Shown here: piece by piece, positions 11,096 to 23,479 of the stretch | How the letters are laid out: each line of letters opens with the position of its first letter | Position numbering within the stretch: the first letter of the stretch is position 1 | Origin: Sarcocystis neurona | Taxonomy: Eukaryota > Apicomplexa > Conoidasida > Eucoccidiorida > Sarcocystidae | Reading direction: 5' to 3' | Length of the DNA stretch: 64,000 nt | Assembly (NCBI GenBank): GCA_000727475.1 | Contig: KL647291.1 | Span: 3,009,957-3,073,956, forward strand | The notes under the pieces: model-generated | Database searches by the model: none | What the model saw: the letters and a program-made list of their open reading frames with translations, nothing else | What the model was told of the DNA's origin: nothing | Made by a program: the position numbers and the translations under genes

Positions 11096-11994
11096 CTGCG
11101 CAGCAGTTCTCTGTCTACGCGCTTTCTTTAAACTGCCTTAAAACTGAACGTCGGGTCGTCGAGTCGTTGGATGATGTGCGGATGCAAGGCAATGGGAGCA
11201 GCACAACCGTTCTGGCAAGAGATGATCTACCGGCCAGTATATCCCGGCTTCCTGCCTACATTACTTTGTATCCACATATGCACGTGGACAACGCGAGTGA
11301 CAGCGAGGTAGCCTTCCACGCATATAAACAGATACGCGTGGAACTAGTATTGCTGTAGTGGCTGGGAAGCCCACATGTGTACACGCATGCAATGCGGCAC
11401 ATTAGGTATATGTCTGTGTGTACGGAAGTGCCCTGGAACATCCGTAGACGGCACTCACAAAGTATGGATATCTGCGCACATTTCTAAGGAAATCTGGCAA
11501 CCTTTCGTAGATATAAGCATATGCGTTTGTCTGTGTGTGTGCTTGTACACACGTGCTTCGATGGGTGATAGGGTCAGCACGCTCTGCAGCCGTTGTATCT
11601 GTTGATAAACACATTTGTTGCCTGGTGCCCAGGTTCAAAATTACCACCCCTTCACGCACATCCGCGTGAACAGATGTAGACACGCAGCTAATATTCGTCT
11701 ACATACTATCAAGACGTTTGTGCGTGTGTGTGTGCATATATAAATATTTATGTTTGTACTCCCATCCCATGTACGTAGACATAAAAACTTGCGGAGAGAT
11801 GTGGCTGCACTCACGTTGACATACGTAGATTTATACATCTCTCTATGTAGAAAGTACAAAAAGTAGCATAAAGAGTGCCTTTAACTGCCAACACATGTAT
11901 ACACGTGAGTATGCACAAATAGCAAAGCAGAAGAACCACTTGCAGCGCTTTGCTCACTCTCACACGTAGCGTCGTCGCTTTCTTATTGTAGCAG

Positions 11995-12181
11995 CTGTGA
12001 CAGAGACTCGAGGAGGATATAGCGAAGAGACAAGGTCGCCGTTTTCCCTATGCAAAAGCGCCGTGTATCACCCCGACGACGCAGCGGACGACTCGAAGGG
12101 GAACAACTGGTCACTGCAGGGAGAAAGCATTTCGGGAAGAAGTCGCAGTGTACGACGTAACACCAATCGCACCAGGCTTCG
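11995..12181 (+). CDS. Candidate exon, strand uncertain
   Basis: An acceptor (CTTTCTTATTGTAGCAG) ends at 11994. The + strand frame reads VTETRGGYSEETRSPF then an acidic patch and NNWSLQ. Using another acceptor 6 bases later, a second + frame ending EEVAVYDVTPIAPGFV is also open. On the minus strand a strong acceptor (TTTCTCCCTGCAG) near 12117 opens a third frame. I could not choose with certainty. Confidence 0.3.
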
Positions 12182-12429
12182 TGTGAAATACGTTGAAAAA
12201 AACACTGAAAAAACGAAAGAACTCAGAGAAGTGACGCTAGCCAAAGAGCCGGCAAGGCAATTTTCTCTCTGCCTCTCTCGCTCTCTCTCGCAAGAAAGAG
12301 GCCGTTCTCCCCTGCACGTGAGCACCGCAGGCGGCTGCTCATCCACTTTCCTTCTTTGTCTGCTACACTGCACGCCTCAAGAGGTACACACACTTCTCTC
12401 TGTTTGTAGAGGTGCAGTGTGACTTGTCA

Positions 12430-13727
12430 GCTACTTTTCACTGAAGAAAAGTGAAAAAGTAGCTTTTTCACTGCCTGAGGAGCAGGAGCAGACAGACGCA
12501 GCGATCTCCAGCCGCACATAGAAAGACGTCTACCGTGAAAATCCATCTACGGTTTCGCATACATATACACGCCTCCGAGGAAGCAGCCACGCGATTTTTT
12601 CTCATACGTGAAAGTATTTACGTGTACGGATTTCTCAGTGAGGATGCACCGAACATTGGTGTACATAGGTGCCAGCAGAGATGCACGCAGCTACTTTCCG
12701 TATAGACTCGCAATATTACCTATATATATATAAGCTCGCGTGCGTAGGCTACCAGCTGTGTAAAACTCCTCACAGCCACACTTCTATAACGGTGATCCCT
12801 GACTTCTTCTGCAAATACACACGTACACGAGAGCGCATGCAGCTCCTTACTTTGCTTATATACATGTATATACATATATATATATATGTATATGTATGTA
12901 CGTAAAACTTTACTAAGAGAGCTATTCTGCACACAAGTATAAGTACAATAACATCCATGAGCTACTCTGTTTATATACATATTAACATCTACGAGCTTAT
13001 AAATATATATATATATACGCATACGGCTGTATTACGGAGGGTATGCAACAGCTTAACCTATAGCTCTCCACTCATATATATGAGCATATGGACATGCACG
13101 CGTCATTACAATACCATTTAGGTACCACTATATATATATATATTACTGAGCTCTGCAGATTGACACATATACACTCATATACATAGACATACACACACCC
13201 ATAAATACTTCTACGCTGGCATAGATACATACTGATAAGTCTATAGACTGTTAGCAACAGTCTATATATTAGTTTTCGTATACGCACGCACACGTCCAGG
13301 ACGACTTACATAAGTATATGCATACTGTTGTTTTACAGCGCAGGCACGGGTATATGTAAAATTGGGTGGGTTGATGATGAACATGTAGACGTAGTGCGGA
13401 GAAACAAACTGCGAAGGCTAAGTCGGTGTGAATGAGGTGTGAATGAGACGTGTTGCTCTTGCTGCTGCCGTTGTCCACGGCTCCAGTTCCTTCGGGGAGC
13501 AATCGCAGCTGCCGCGCCTCTTCTTTGTTTTCTTCGGTTACTCGGCGTCTTCTCCCTCTGTTCTTCTCGCAATGCAGCTGCAAGAGAGAGGAAGCGCTCC
13601 TGGAATTCTCCTGCTGCTGTCGCTGTTCGCTTCTTCTCATTCCTCTTCTTTTTTTACCGCCCTCCTCCTCTCGCTTTATTGATTCTTCGGCTTCGCCGTG
13701 GGTTCTGAGTTTTGACTTCTCTTGCGC
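12430..13727. other. TATA-rich intergenic DNA with one CAG-rich minus-strand patch
   Basis: Mostly TATATA and CATACA DNA. At about 13333-13640 the minus strand keeps an open frame rich in Gln/Glu/Arg (for example VTEENKEEARQLRLLPEG). It could be a further 3' exon of the large minus-strand gene whose modelled stop is at 13728, or an unrelated fragment. I see no other gene. Confidence 0.4.
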
Positions 13728-13870
13728 TCAAGCCGGCACAGCATTCCCGACCTCTACACAAGATCCTGCCATGAAAGAAAAAAACTGCAATGCTGTACTC
13801 TAGACCGCAAGTATACATTTGTCTTACGTGCACACACTTTCGGCATGTACGTATGTATGTACACATATAT

Positions 13871-13909
<39 letters not shown>

Positions 13910-16900
13910 TATGGGTACATATGTACATATCCACCTATACATTTACATATATATATATATACACACACGTACATATATACATATATACACATATACAGAT
14001 ATGTATGTATATACATGCATATGTGTGTGTACCTCTGTGTGAATATATACAGCCTTCTTGTACATACATAGACGTACACATTTGTGTATGCGTACACAGA
14101 GAGAGATGTACGTATACTCGATTCGGAAGTATGTGGGTGCATGAATGTGCGTAGAAATAGACAAGCGTGCTGCTCGTTTAATAATATATACATATATATA
14201 TATGCGTGTAGCGGTAAATTTTACTCGTTGTCAACAGTGAGATTTTTGTCGAAGAAAAGGACCGCACAAGAGAAGAGGAAAGTTTCCTTTTTAGAGCCGA
14301 TACAGAAGATACCGAAAATTGGGGAGCTGCGGGTCAAGTTTCTTCAACTTCACCCATGCAAAAGATGATGACGCTGCTGCTGCCGGTGTTTTGTTTCTGC
14401 TGCTGCCTCCTCCTCCTCCTCCACGTCGATTATTACGTCCCTCTGCTTCTTCTCTGCAGCTTTTTCTTCCGCTGCTGCTGGTGGTGCTACACTGAGCGGC
14501 ACAGCTCGGCACCGGCTTCTTCGCGCATTTCGTTCTACTGCCGTGGCCATCCACTCCGTCTTCTCGTCCTGGTTGCTGCCACGGCTGCTGCCGCTGCTGC
14601 GGCACGTCGGCCTGCCCCAAAGCGGCTGCAGCAGCAGCAGCCACTCCCGTGTTCCACTGCTCGCGAATAAATGACGACTTGTGGGGACTCAGCTGCTCTT
14701 CCTCCGGCTTCTGCCTTGCGTCCTCCACCCACGCCGACATTTGCTGCTCTTGTCGCTGCTGACAACGGACGTCCTCTTCCGGCTGTTGCTCTCGGTGCTG
14801 CTGCTGCGGCTCAAACACTCCACGCTCTTGCTGCTGCTGCTGCTGTACCTGTTGTCGGGGTTGCTTCTTCTGTTGCGGCTCCTGCTGCCGCTCAAGACGT
14901 GCGAGCTGCTTCTGCTGTGACAGCTGTTGCTGCTTCTCCTTTTGCCGCGGCAGCTGTATGCCGATGTTGTGCTGCTGCTGCTGATGCTGCCGAAGACTAC
15001 CGTCTCTCTGCTGCAAGTGTGGCACTTGCTGCTCGGAGGAAGAAGAGGAGAGAGACGAATAACGAGAAGACGACGAAAAGGAAGAAACTTCTTCTTCTTC
15101 GTTTTCAGTAAAAACGACGAACCCCCCACTTGGAAGTGCCAATGCATTACACTCGTTGTTTCTTCGCACACCCGCTGCGAAGTTTCCAACATTTTCGCCT
15201 GCTGCGTTTCTTTGCTGGCTCACTCCCCGGTGTCGTCTCCTGTCGTCTTCTTCTGTTTTTCCTTTTCCTTTCTGTCCTTCTACTTCCCACTGTTCTTCTG
15301 CTGGTCCGTTGCGTTCTCCCGCTTGGTTTCCCTCTCCTTCGCCGTCTCCTCCTTGCGTTACTTCTGCTGCATGCGTCGGCGTCCTTAAAAACACCACCCG
15401 ACGGCGTCGCTGCTGCACGCCATCTTCGCGCCGACACTCTGCAGCCCTTTTTCTCTCTTCGGCCTGCATCTTCTCTCTCTCCCCTTCGTCTTCTTCTTCG
15501 ATTTTCTTGGTTTGTTTGCTGAGAAGCAGCTGTCTCTTTTTTCTCCCCCCAAAACGTCCTGCCGTCGCTTCTCCCTGAGTATCTCTCCCGCTCAAGCACC
15601 CCATCACCCCATGAGACGCCGTCTCCGTCTGCCGCGTGCCACTGCTGCTGCCACCGCCATCCTCTCCTCGACCTCCACCACCGTTCTTCTTTCTTTTGTG
15701 ACACGTACTCGACACGTCTGTGGCAGAAAGGCAACTTCTAGCGCCGCTGCTAGTCTGCTCATAAAGACCAGCCGTGCTACTGCTGCTGGCATTTCTCTCG
15801 CCCCTGCCGCCAAGCAACGCAGGACCGGCCTCGCCGGGCAGTCTCGCGCTTTCGCTTCCTCGCCGCGTCTCTGATCTTGCTTCAGTCCACCAACTTCTTC
15901 TCCCTCTTCCCCTGCTGCTCCCGGTCTTCGTCTTCGCATGCCTACACAGACGATTTGCACTTTCCTTGCCATTGGCACTTTCCCCCGCCGCGGGCATGTG
16001 CCTTGTTTCTTCCCCTCCCGCACCGCCACAAGTGACTCTTCTTCTTCTACTATGTCGGCGACGACTGCTGCTGTTGCTTCTGTGATGAAGAGAGAATGCG
16101 GCAGCAACGGCGAGAGGACTTCTACGTGTGCTGCCTCGCCTAAGTCGCCTTCTAGGAGAAAAAAATCCATTTATTCTTCCTGGGTCTTCAACGCCGCGTC
16201 TCGTCTCGTGGCTCCCGTCCCCATACTTCACTTGCATTTGGCCGCTCAAGGCCGTACACTGAACAGGCTTGTACATGCCTGCCTCTCCTACTTCTCCTTC
16301 TTCTTTCTTTCCGCTTCCTCCTTGGTCTTCTTCGCTATCTTCCCTCCAACGCCTATCTTCTTCCTTTGATGCGTCTGTTCGTAGAACTTCCCTCACGGTT
16401 GATGTTTGACGGCTGCTGTCGCCGTCGTGAAGCAAAGACAAACGCTCGATTTTTCGCCGCCGCTGCAGCGGCAGCCCAAGTTGCTGCTGCCGTCCCCACA
16501 GCTCAAACCGCTGCTGCTCCAACTGCCGTTGCTGGCTTTCCAGAGGTTGCTGCAGCTCCTCACGCAGAATACTGCCGAAAGATTTCAGCGGCCCCATTCC
16601 CATCCACCCCTCTGCTGCATCTTGCCAATCCCGTTGCAGCGCCGCCTGCCACTCTGCTTCATACTCCTGCTCTTCCAGCGGTCTTTCAACCTCGTCGTGT
16701 TCTCCGGTCGGTCTCTGCTGCTGCAGCGGCGACACACCCACGCCCTGTTGTGACTGCTGTAGCTGTGCTTCCTCCTCCTGCTGCTGTGGTGCATGTTGCT
16801 CCCGCTGCTCTCCTACAAAACGCTGGTGCTGCTGCTGGGCCTGACGCCGTGATGCTATGAGGCGGGCGAGATACAGAGAAAAGCAGACATCTTCTCCTGT

Positions 16901-19900
16901 ATCTAAAGCAAACAGCAGATCGGCTCGACGCCGACGCCGTTGCTGCCGGTGCTGCTGCAGTTCATTGTCACTTGAAGCAGCAGCAGCAGCTGCTGCTGCA
17001 GTCTGTTCGACTCTGACGCAGGAGCCTCCCCAGCGCGAAGGCACCAGCAACTGCAACAGATTCGGGGAACGACGTGCCCCTGCAGCACTGGCAGAAGAAG
17101 CAGCAGCAGCAGACGCAGCAAGGGCAGGTTTAGTAGCAAACAATGCGGCAGCGGAGGGCAAAGAAGAAGAACAAGCAGTAGCAGCAGCTGCTGCGAAAGC
17201 TGCAGCACGTTTTCTCCTGACAGGGGTGTCGCAGAAATCTCTTAACCCTGTCGCTGCAGTTGTTTGCTGCAGCAGCTGCAGGAGCAGATGCAGAGCCGCC
17301 TTCTCTCTTGTCTTTCCCTCTTTTTCTTCCTCTTCTTCACGTTGTCCAGTGGCACAGCTGTTGCTGGATCTGCTTCTGCTGAGGGGACTGCGGTTTCCGA
17401 CACTAGGGGAGACAGCAAATGGAGGCGGCGACGCCGACGCGTGAAGCGACGGCTGCTGGTGTTCAGACACCTTGCTGTTCTTTTCATTCACTTGCAAAGA
17501 AAAAGAAGCAGGAGAGGAAGCAGCAGTCGCCGAAAATGTGGGAGTTTCAACAAAAATGTAGATATTCGAGTGCGCTTGCAGTTTCGTGTGCAGCTGCGGG
17601 AGAAACGTCGGTGAAAGCAGCGGACACCGGGACGTGCAGAAGCGCCTGACAGCTGCGTGCACGTCCGTGAGGTGTACGTACACCTCAGACAGCAGACCAC
17701 TGGGAATGAAGGCGGGGACGTGCAGCGGATGTGTGCAGAGAATTCGTAAATTGGGTAAAAATGCAAGTTTCCACGGCGTCAAGCCGTACGCTCTGCAGAT
17801 CAAGACAAACGCAGACACACAACAAGTGGAGTTGTTCTCCTGGAAGCAAAATATCGAAAGGGAGGGTAGACGAATAGGTCCGCTTACATAGATATATATA
17901 TATACATATTCCGCTTTCTTATGCGAAACGACGAAGAATGTTCCCACATTTTCAACGAGAGAAAACCACTGAGGAGAACGCTTCTCTTTCCAGGAAGTAG
18001 ACACGTCTGCACGTCTCCTTTGAGAAGCAGCACAGAGGGGCGTCTTGCAGAGAGAAGGAGAAATAAAAAGAGAAGGAAAAACACGAAGACGTTGCCACGT
18101 CGCATGCTTCTCAACGCCGTGGTCGGCAGATATGCACACACATGAATACACACAAACACAGAGATGGAGGCGGGAAATGGGTAGGCAGGAACCGCAAACT
18201 GCGAACAATAAAAGATGAAAATATCGGACTGAGCAGCAGCGATACGCACGAAGCGCGTGAGAGAGACAGAGACTCGCCGCATGCACCGAGGGAGAGATGG
18301 AGTAGGACTTCGAGCACGGCTTTTGCACACTGTCACGCATATAGAAAAGAGAGAGAAGACGATACATTTATATATATATGATAGGGGGTAGAGAGAAATG
18401 TGGAGGGAGAAAAACAGATGCAGGCAGCTGGACAGAAGTCGCGGGAGAGAAAGCGAAGTACACTCGGGCATACAGAGAGTCATAGCGAAGTACAGATGTC
18501 TGATACAAGGAGATACACAGAAAGGAAGATAAAGGAAGACGTCAATAAAGAGGCAGAGAGACGGAGAAAAAATACGGGGGGAGATAAATGGGTAGAAAAG
18601 ATAGAGAAAGAGAGAGGGAAGAGAGAGCCACACATGCAGGGAGGTATACACACGAGCGTGCACGACGCAGCAACATCCGCGTGGTCGTAAGAGGAACAGC
18701 TAGAAAGGTGGGACGCCTGCTGGTTGACCAGGGATTTCGTCGCCCAAAGCAGTCTCAACGTATTACAGAAGTCTTCACATTTGTGTTGCTCGGCGTGAAG
18801 CACGGGCAGAGGAGTGAATGAAAGGAAAATACCGCCTACTGCGCATGTAAAGAAGTGTTCCGCAGATGGCAGGTGTTCTTCTTCTACTCAGGAACAGCAG
18901 AAGCCGCAGCAGCAACGCCAGCAATGACGCTTTAGTGTAGGTCCACGGGCAGCAGCAGCAGCAGCAACACCCTCGCAGCAGCAGCAGCAGCGGCACTCAC
19001 AGCATCAGCAGCCGCAGCAACAGCAGCACCAACGGCCGCAGCAACAGCAGCACGAGAAGCCGCAGCAACACCAGCACCAGCTGCCGCAGCGACAGCAGCA
19101 CCAAAGCCGCAGCAACAGCAGCACCAAAGCCGCACCAACAGCAGCACCAGCAGCCGCAGCAACAGCAGCACCAGCAGCCGCAGCAACAGCAGCACCAGCA
19201 GCCGCAGCAACATCCCTTTCCCTTGTGTCTTTTATATGAACTGCAGACTCGGCGAGATTTTGGGTGTCAGCTCGGTTTTCGTTGCTGTCTCCGTCTAGAA
19301 AGGCAGCGAGTCTTCTTTTACCGGGCTGCCAGGCGCAGCAGCAGGAAGCAGACGTCGTAGTCCGGAGCGACAGCAACATAAAAGTGCCGAGGATGCAGGA
19401 GCACCTGCTGCACCAGGAAGGCGACAGACGCTTTGCTGCGCGACAGAAAACACAGAGCGCAGCACGGCACAGACAAAGAAGAAGAAGACGCAGGAGGGGA
19501 AAAGGAAGAACTGGAAGGAAAAGAAGAAGGGGGAGAGGAGGAGGAAGAGGCAGGAGCGGGAAAAGGGGAAGGGAAAGAAGAGGAAGGCGACGAACCAGCA
19601 ACTGGTGTAGGACCGCGGCCGTCTTCCGATGACGGAGGAGAACATTCACTTCCTCCGAAGTCGACCGTTGCTGCTGCTGTAAAAGGAGAAGTAGAAGAAG
19701 CGGAGGCAGCAGGAGAGAGGGATGCAGGGGAAGAAAAAGAACCAGGCGAGAAAGGAAAGCGGGAAAAACAAGAACTCGTGTCGTTATCTGGCGAAAAAAT
19801 ATCATCGGCAGGGTGCGCTGGAGTTGAAGAAGAAGAAGAAGAAGGAAAGTACCACTGGGGCAGCGGTGGGGTCACCACTCCACGCTTCTGGTGCCTGCAG

Positions 19901-22194
19901 GTGAGAAAGTAGCGGAGAATATACGAATATACGTACGTAGACAAATATACAGAGATTCATCGATGTAGATAAATATATATATATGGTGGTAAACGAGTGG
20001 AGAGAGGGGTATACAAATATGCACATGTGTTGGATTTTGTAGATAAACATACAAAGACGTAGTGTTATAGAGAAAGACAAGAGGGAGGTAGACAGACATA
20101 TACACATCCATAGACGTAAATGGATACATATATATATAGATGTAGATATAGATTAATTAATATGGATACGTAGGTAGCTGCACAGAGATAGACAGATGTG
20201 GACAGACAGAAAGTAGATAGAACAATTTAGACACAGACACGTAAAAACAGATACGGGTATACACGTAGGTGAACAATCTTACAACGACACATGTGTATAT
20301 GAAGGTTTACGTAAATTTACGGAAATACGCAGCAGAGAGAGACGCACAAATGAATATGTCCGTTATATACCGATACGAACCGATGGGATAATGAATCAAC
20401 AACCATATATCAAATATATGGAGCAGTTTTCACGCGCTCGCACAGGTTCGCCTCTCTCAATCTGCGCGCACAGACACATATACATATATATATATATATA
20501 TATATTTATATCTGCTTCTACACATGTTACTTCCGTAGTGCATCTCTGTTCATACCGCCTCTGGCGTTTCTAGACTACTGCGCCTACCAGCAATACCTAC
20601 GTACATGTAGAAGTATGTACGTACTTGTTTCTGTCTCGGTCTCTTTGTCCTAGCGTATGCACACTGTTGCTCACACATGCACGAATTCATATAAAATACA
20701 CATATACATATAGCAAGGGAGAGAGACACAGAGAGAACAACACCGGTGCATATACATACACGCGTGTATATGTATTTGTCTCTGTTTCTGTGTCTCGTAT
20801 ACATGCGTCTGTGAACTTGTGCGCGCACACTCGAACGCATCAAATATTATATATATTATACCAGAGAGACAGAGAGGTGTGTACCGCTTGTCCATAGAGA
20901 GTGTTGGGGGAGAAGCAGACGTCAGAAGCAGCACTGCTGCACACAAAAAGAACAGAAGAAAACGAACATGACACTTTTTCCCTGGTCGTAGCGAGTGTTA
21001 TTCGAAGAGCAGAACCCACCGGGTATTAGAAAAAAGAATGCCGGGGGGGTACCACAAGTGCCAGTGCGTGCCCTGCTTTTTCTGAACGAACCACTCGCGC
21101 ATTTCTCGCTGAAAGAGACGCTGCAGTTCCCCGGAAGAAGAAGGGTCGCAGAAAGTAGAAAGTCGGCGCGCACGGAGAGAGGAAAGGAAGGGAAGAACTC
21201 TACAAAACGAACAAGAAAGCGAGAGAAAAAACGAGGGACGCGGAGGAGGAGGAGAGCAAAAGACAAAAGAAGAAAAGGGAGGGGAGGAAGAAGATGCGGG
21301 AAAGTGAGAAGTCGAACTGCAAGAGGAAGAAGAGAATGCGGAGGAAGGCGAAAGGTGAAACGAAGTGGGGAGTGTGCAGGAACGAGAAGAAGAAACGGGA
21401 GAAGAACAGGAGGACCGCAACAACGAAAAAAAAGAGGGAAAGGAACAAGTAGTGCATGTTTTCATCATTCCACGTATTGTAAGGCAGTCTGTACTGCGGA
21501 TATGCCCACGTTGCTGCTGCTGCTGCTGCCGGTGAGAGAATTTCTTTCGAGGCAGCTGCTGCTGTGGACGGTACTGCTCTTGCTGCTCGCGTGCAATGAC
21601 CCGACGGAGCTGCTGCTGCTCTTTTGTCTGCGCTTCGAGTCGCTGCTGCTGCTGATGCTGCACCCGTGTAGACTTCTGCTCGTCCAGTGGCCAGTGGCGC
21701 TGCTGCTCCTCCCTCTCCAGTTGCTCTTCTTGCTGCTGCTGCTGCTGTTTTGAACGCTGCGACTGCCGGGGCCGAAGAACAGTAGTGAAGCGTCCCCTTG
21801 CTTCACGTAAGAAAAGGTAGGAGCAACCACGGCGCGACCGATTCATGCGGTGCGGCTGCTGCTTTAGTTGTTGCTGCCCTTCACGCCGCTGCTGTTCATA
21901 AACCTCCCGCTCCCCTTCAGGCTGCTGCTGCGGGAATTCTCTTTGTTGCTGTCCAGGAGGCAGCCGCTGGTGTTCCTCGTGCTGCTGCCATTGCTCCAGG
22001 TGCTGCTCCTCCGTTTTCGGTTGAAGCGTAGATCCGAGTGCCTGCGCCTTGCCTGCTGCCGTTGCAGCCACGGCTACTCCCATTCCTGCTGTTGTCGCTG
22101 CACCTGTTAACGACGATGCACGGCCGCAGCACAAACCCGACCGTTGCAAAAAGAGTCGTCCCATACTTACTTCTTTGCAGAGCAGATCAGACAT
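13728..22194 (-). CDS. Large hypothetical protein with homopolymeric repeats, four-exon model (about 1747 aa)
   Basis: Model exons in transcript order: 22194-21020, 19894-19322, 17792-14354, 13784-13728. Junction phases agree throughout (2, 2, 0), and the summed length is exactly 1748 codons with a terminal TGA. Acceptors are TTTCTCACCTGCAG, GTCTTGATCTGCAG and GTACAGCATTGCAG. Donors are GTGGGT, GTAAAA and GTGAAG. The start is the first ATG of the 5' open frame (22194). A GTAAGT donor a few codons later leaves this start uncertain. Exon 1 is Gln-rich and ends in a folded-looking segment ([14 protein letters not shown]). Exon 2 is Ser/Pro-rich and then reads [17 protein letters not shown], continuing across the junction into [17 protein letters not shown] and [18 protein letters not shown]. 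So residues of about 545-670 look like one globular domain. The remaining 1000 or so residues are Ala, Gln, Ser and Arg/Glu repeats. No family is recognised. The CAG codons lie on the coding strand. Competing + strand frames exist at 18.9-19.9 kb. Confidence 0.5.
17886..18930. other. GA-rich low-complexity intron sequence
   Basis: Purine-rich GAGAGA and AGAAAA sequence with TATA patches and no credible exon. It sits within the second intron of the minus-strand gene model. Confidence 0.5.
18940..19260 (+). repeat. CAG-rich tract with 24-bp tandem units
   Basis: The + strand carries CAG/GCA/AGC runs. Near 19140-19215 a unit of about 24 bp (CAGCAGCACCAGCAGCCGCA...) repeats three times almost perfectly, with looser copies upstream from about 19020. 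It lies inside the second intron of the minus-strand gene model. On the + strand it would encode Gln/His/Pro. A + strand Glu-rich frame then runs to a CAG|GTGAGA donor at 19901, which is an alternative reading of the region. Confidence 0.6.
19925..20930. repeat. TATA/GATA/CACA microsatellite intron
   Basis: Mostly ATATAC, TAGATA and ACACAC repeats with no credible exon. It fills the first intron of the minus-strand gene (21019-19895). Confidence 0.6.
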
Positions 22195-23000
22195 TCGCTA
22201 CTACAATGCAGGACTGTAGTTACAACTTTATTACATGCGCCTACCTTATCTCTCCCCCTTCCTCTCTATATATACACGTCTATATCATTCTTCCCTATAT
22301 ATAGTTACCACACACATATTTGCTTGTTTATGAGGAAGGATGTCTTTGTATGTGTACATTTTTCTTCTCTCTTTATGTCTCTACATATCTACACGTAGAG
22401 ACGTGCACAGGAAAACTTACACCGAAGGGATGAGGCAGCTGCCGCCCAGGAAGAAAAGGTGCAGCAGAGAGGAAATAAAGCGTCAACCAGCTGGGTTACA
22501 TATACTTAGAGATCCATAGACAGAGATGTAGTCACTGGTGAGTATTTTTCCTTATACTTGTATGAATACGCCTGTATACACACTACGCATTTACACGCAT
22601 ATATTTACACACGTGTGTGTCCCTGTACATCACTTTCTCTCTAGCCAACTGCAGAGCAGCAGACAAATCCACGACGCAGGGAGAGAGCAAATTCTAACAA
22701 AGGAGCAAACTGTTGGGAAAGGCAGGAGAAAGAAACATCTACTCAAAGCACTACAGTTGATTCTCTCTATATTTCAATGTAAACCCTTAGGCACACACAT
22801 ATGTATATATACGTAATACGCAGGTATTTGTCGTTATACATCCACGTATACACATAGGTAGTATAGCTGTGTCGATATACATATGTATATATATATACAT
22901 GTACACACATAAGACTATGCATTTAAGGGAGCACGTGTATGGAGATCCAGACACTTACATGTGTCCACATCTGAGTACAGATGTAAAGTTGTGAAGCAGG
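22195..23000. other. Intergenic, microsatellite-rich
   Basis: This lies upstream of the modelled start of the large minus-strand gene and should contain its promoter. No defined element can be recognised. CT-rich and TATA patches are present and no significant ORF. Confidence 0.5.
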
Positions 23001-23009
23001 AGCATAAGA

Positions 23010-23390
23010 ATGTCGGCGGTGCATGACAGCGCTGGAAAACTCATAAGGAGTGTGTTTGAAGAATGTCTTGTCGTGGCTGTTTCCCTTTGCTTTGTGACTG
23101 CTCATTCTGCCACTCTACAACTGCGTTGTTCTTCCACTTCTGCTGCTGCGGCTGCTTCCACAAAAGCAGCACTCTGTGGCGTCTCCTGGACGTTTACATG
23201 TGTGTGTGGGTCTATACAGAGGAGAGACGGAAATATACAGAAACAGGGGAAGAGAAAGGGAAGGGAGAATATAGATTACTATATGTTGTCGTGCTACTCG
23301 TACTCGTACGAGTCACGCGTTTTGTGGAAATTATACTATTTCACGCAGAGGAGAGGAGGAGAGAAGAAGTGCACACCAGAGCACCCGTAG
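23010..23390 (+). CDS. Weak ORF with signal-like N-terminus
   Basis: An ATG-initiated frame of 126 codons begins MSAVHDSAGKLIRS and has a hydrophobic stretch ECLVVAVSLCFV near residue 20, followed by Ala/Ser-rich sequence. It then decays into GA-rich DNA. A frame of this length is not rare by chance. It might be a first exon of a secreted protein, with a donor not identified. Confidence 0.2.
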   Translation: MSAVHDSAGKLIRSVFEECLVVAVSLCFVTAHSATLQLRCSSTSAAAAASTKAALCGVSWTFTCVCGSIQRRDGNIQKQGKRKGRENIDYYMLSCYSYSYESRVLWKLYYFTQRRGGEKKCTPEHP

Positions 23391-23479
23391 GTATATCACG
23401 TTCACCGAGGTGCACGCGCGTAACTATACAGGTATTCACACGGCGTAAGCTGAGTACACGGCAAACGAGGATTTGATAT

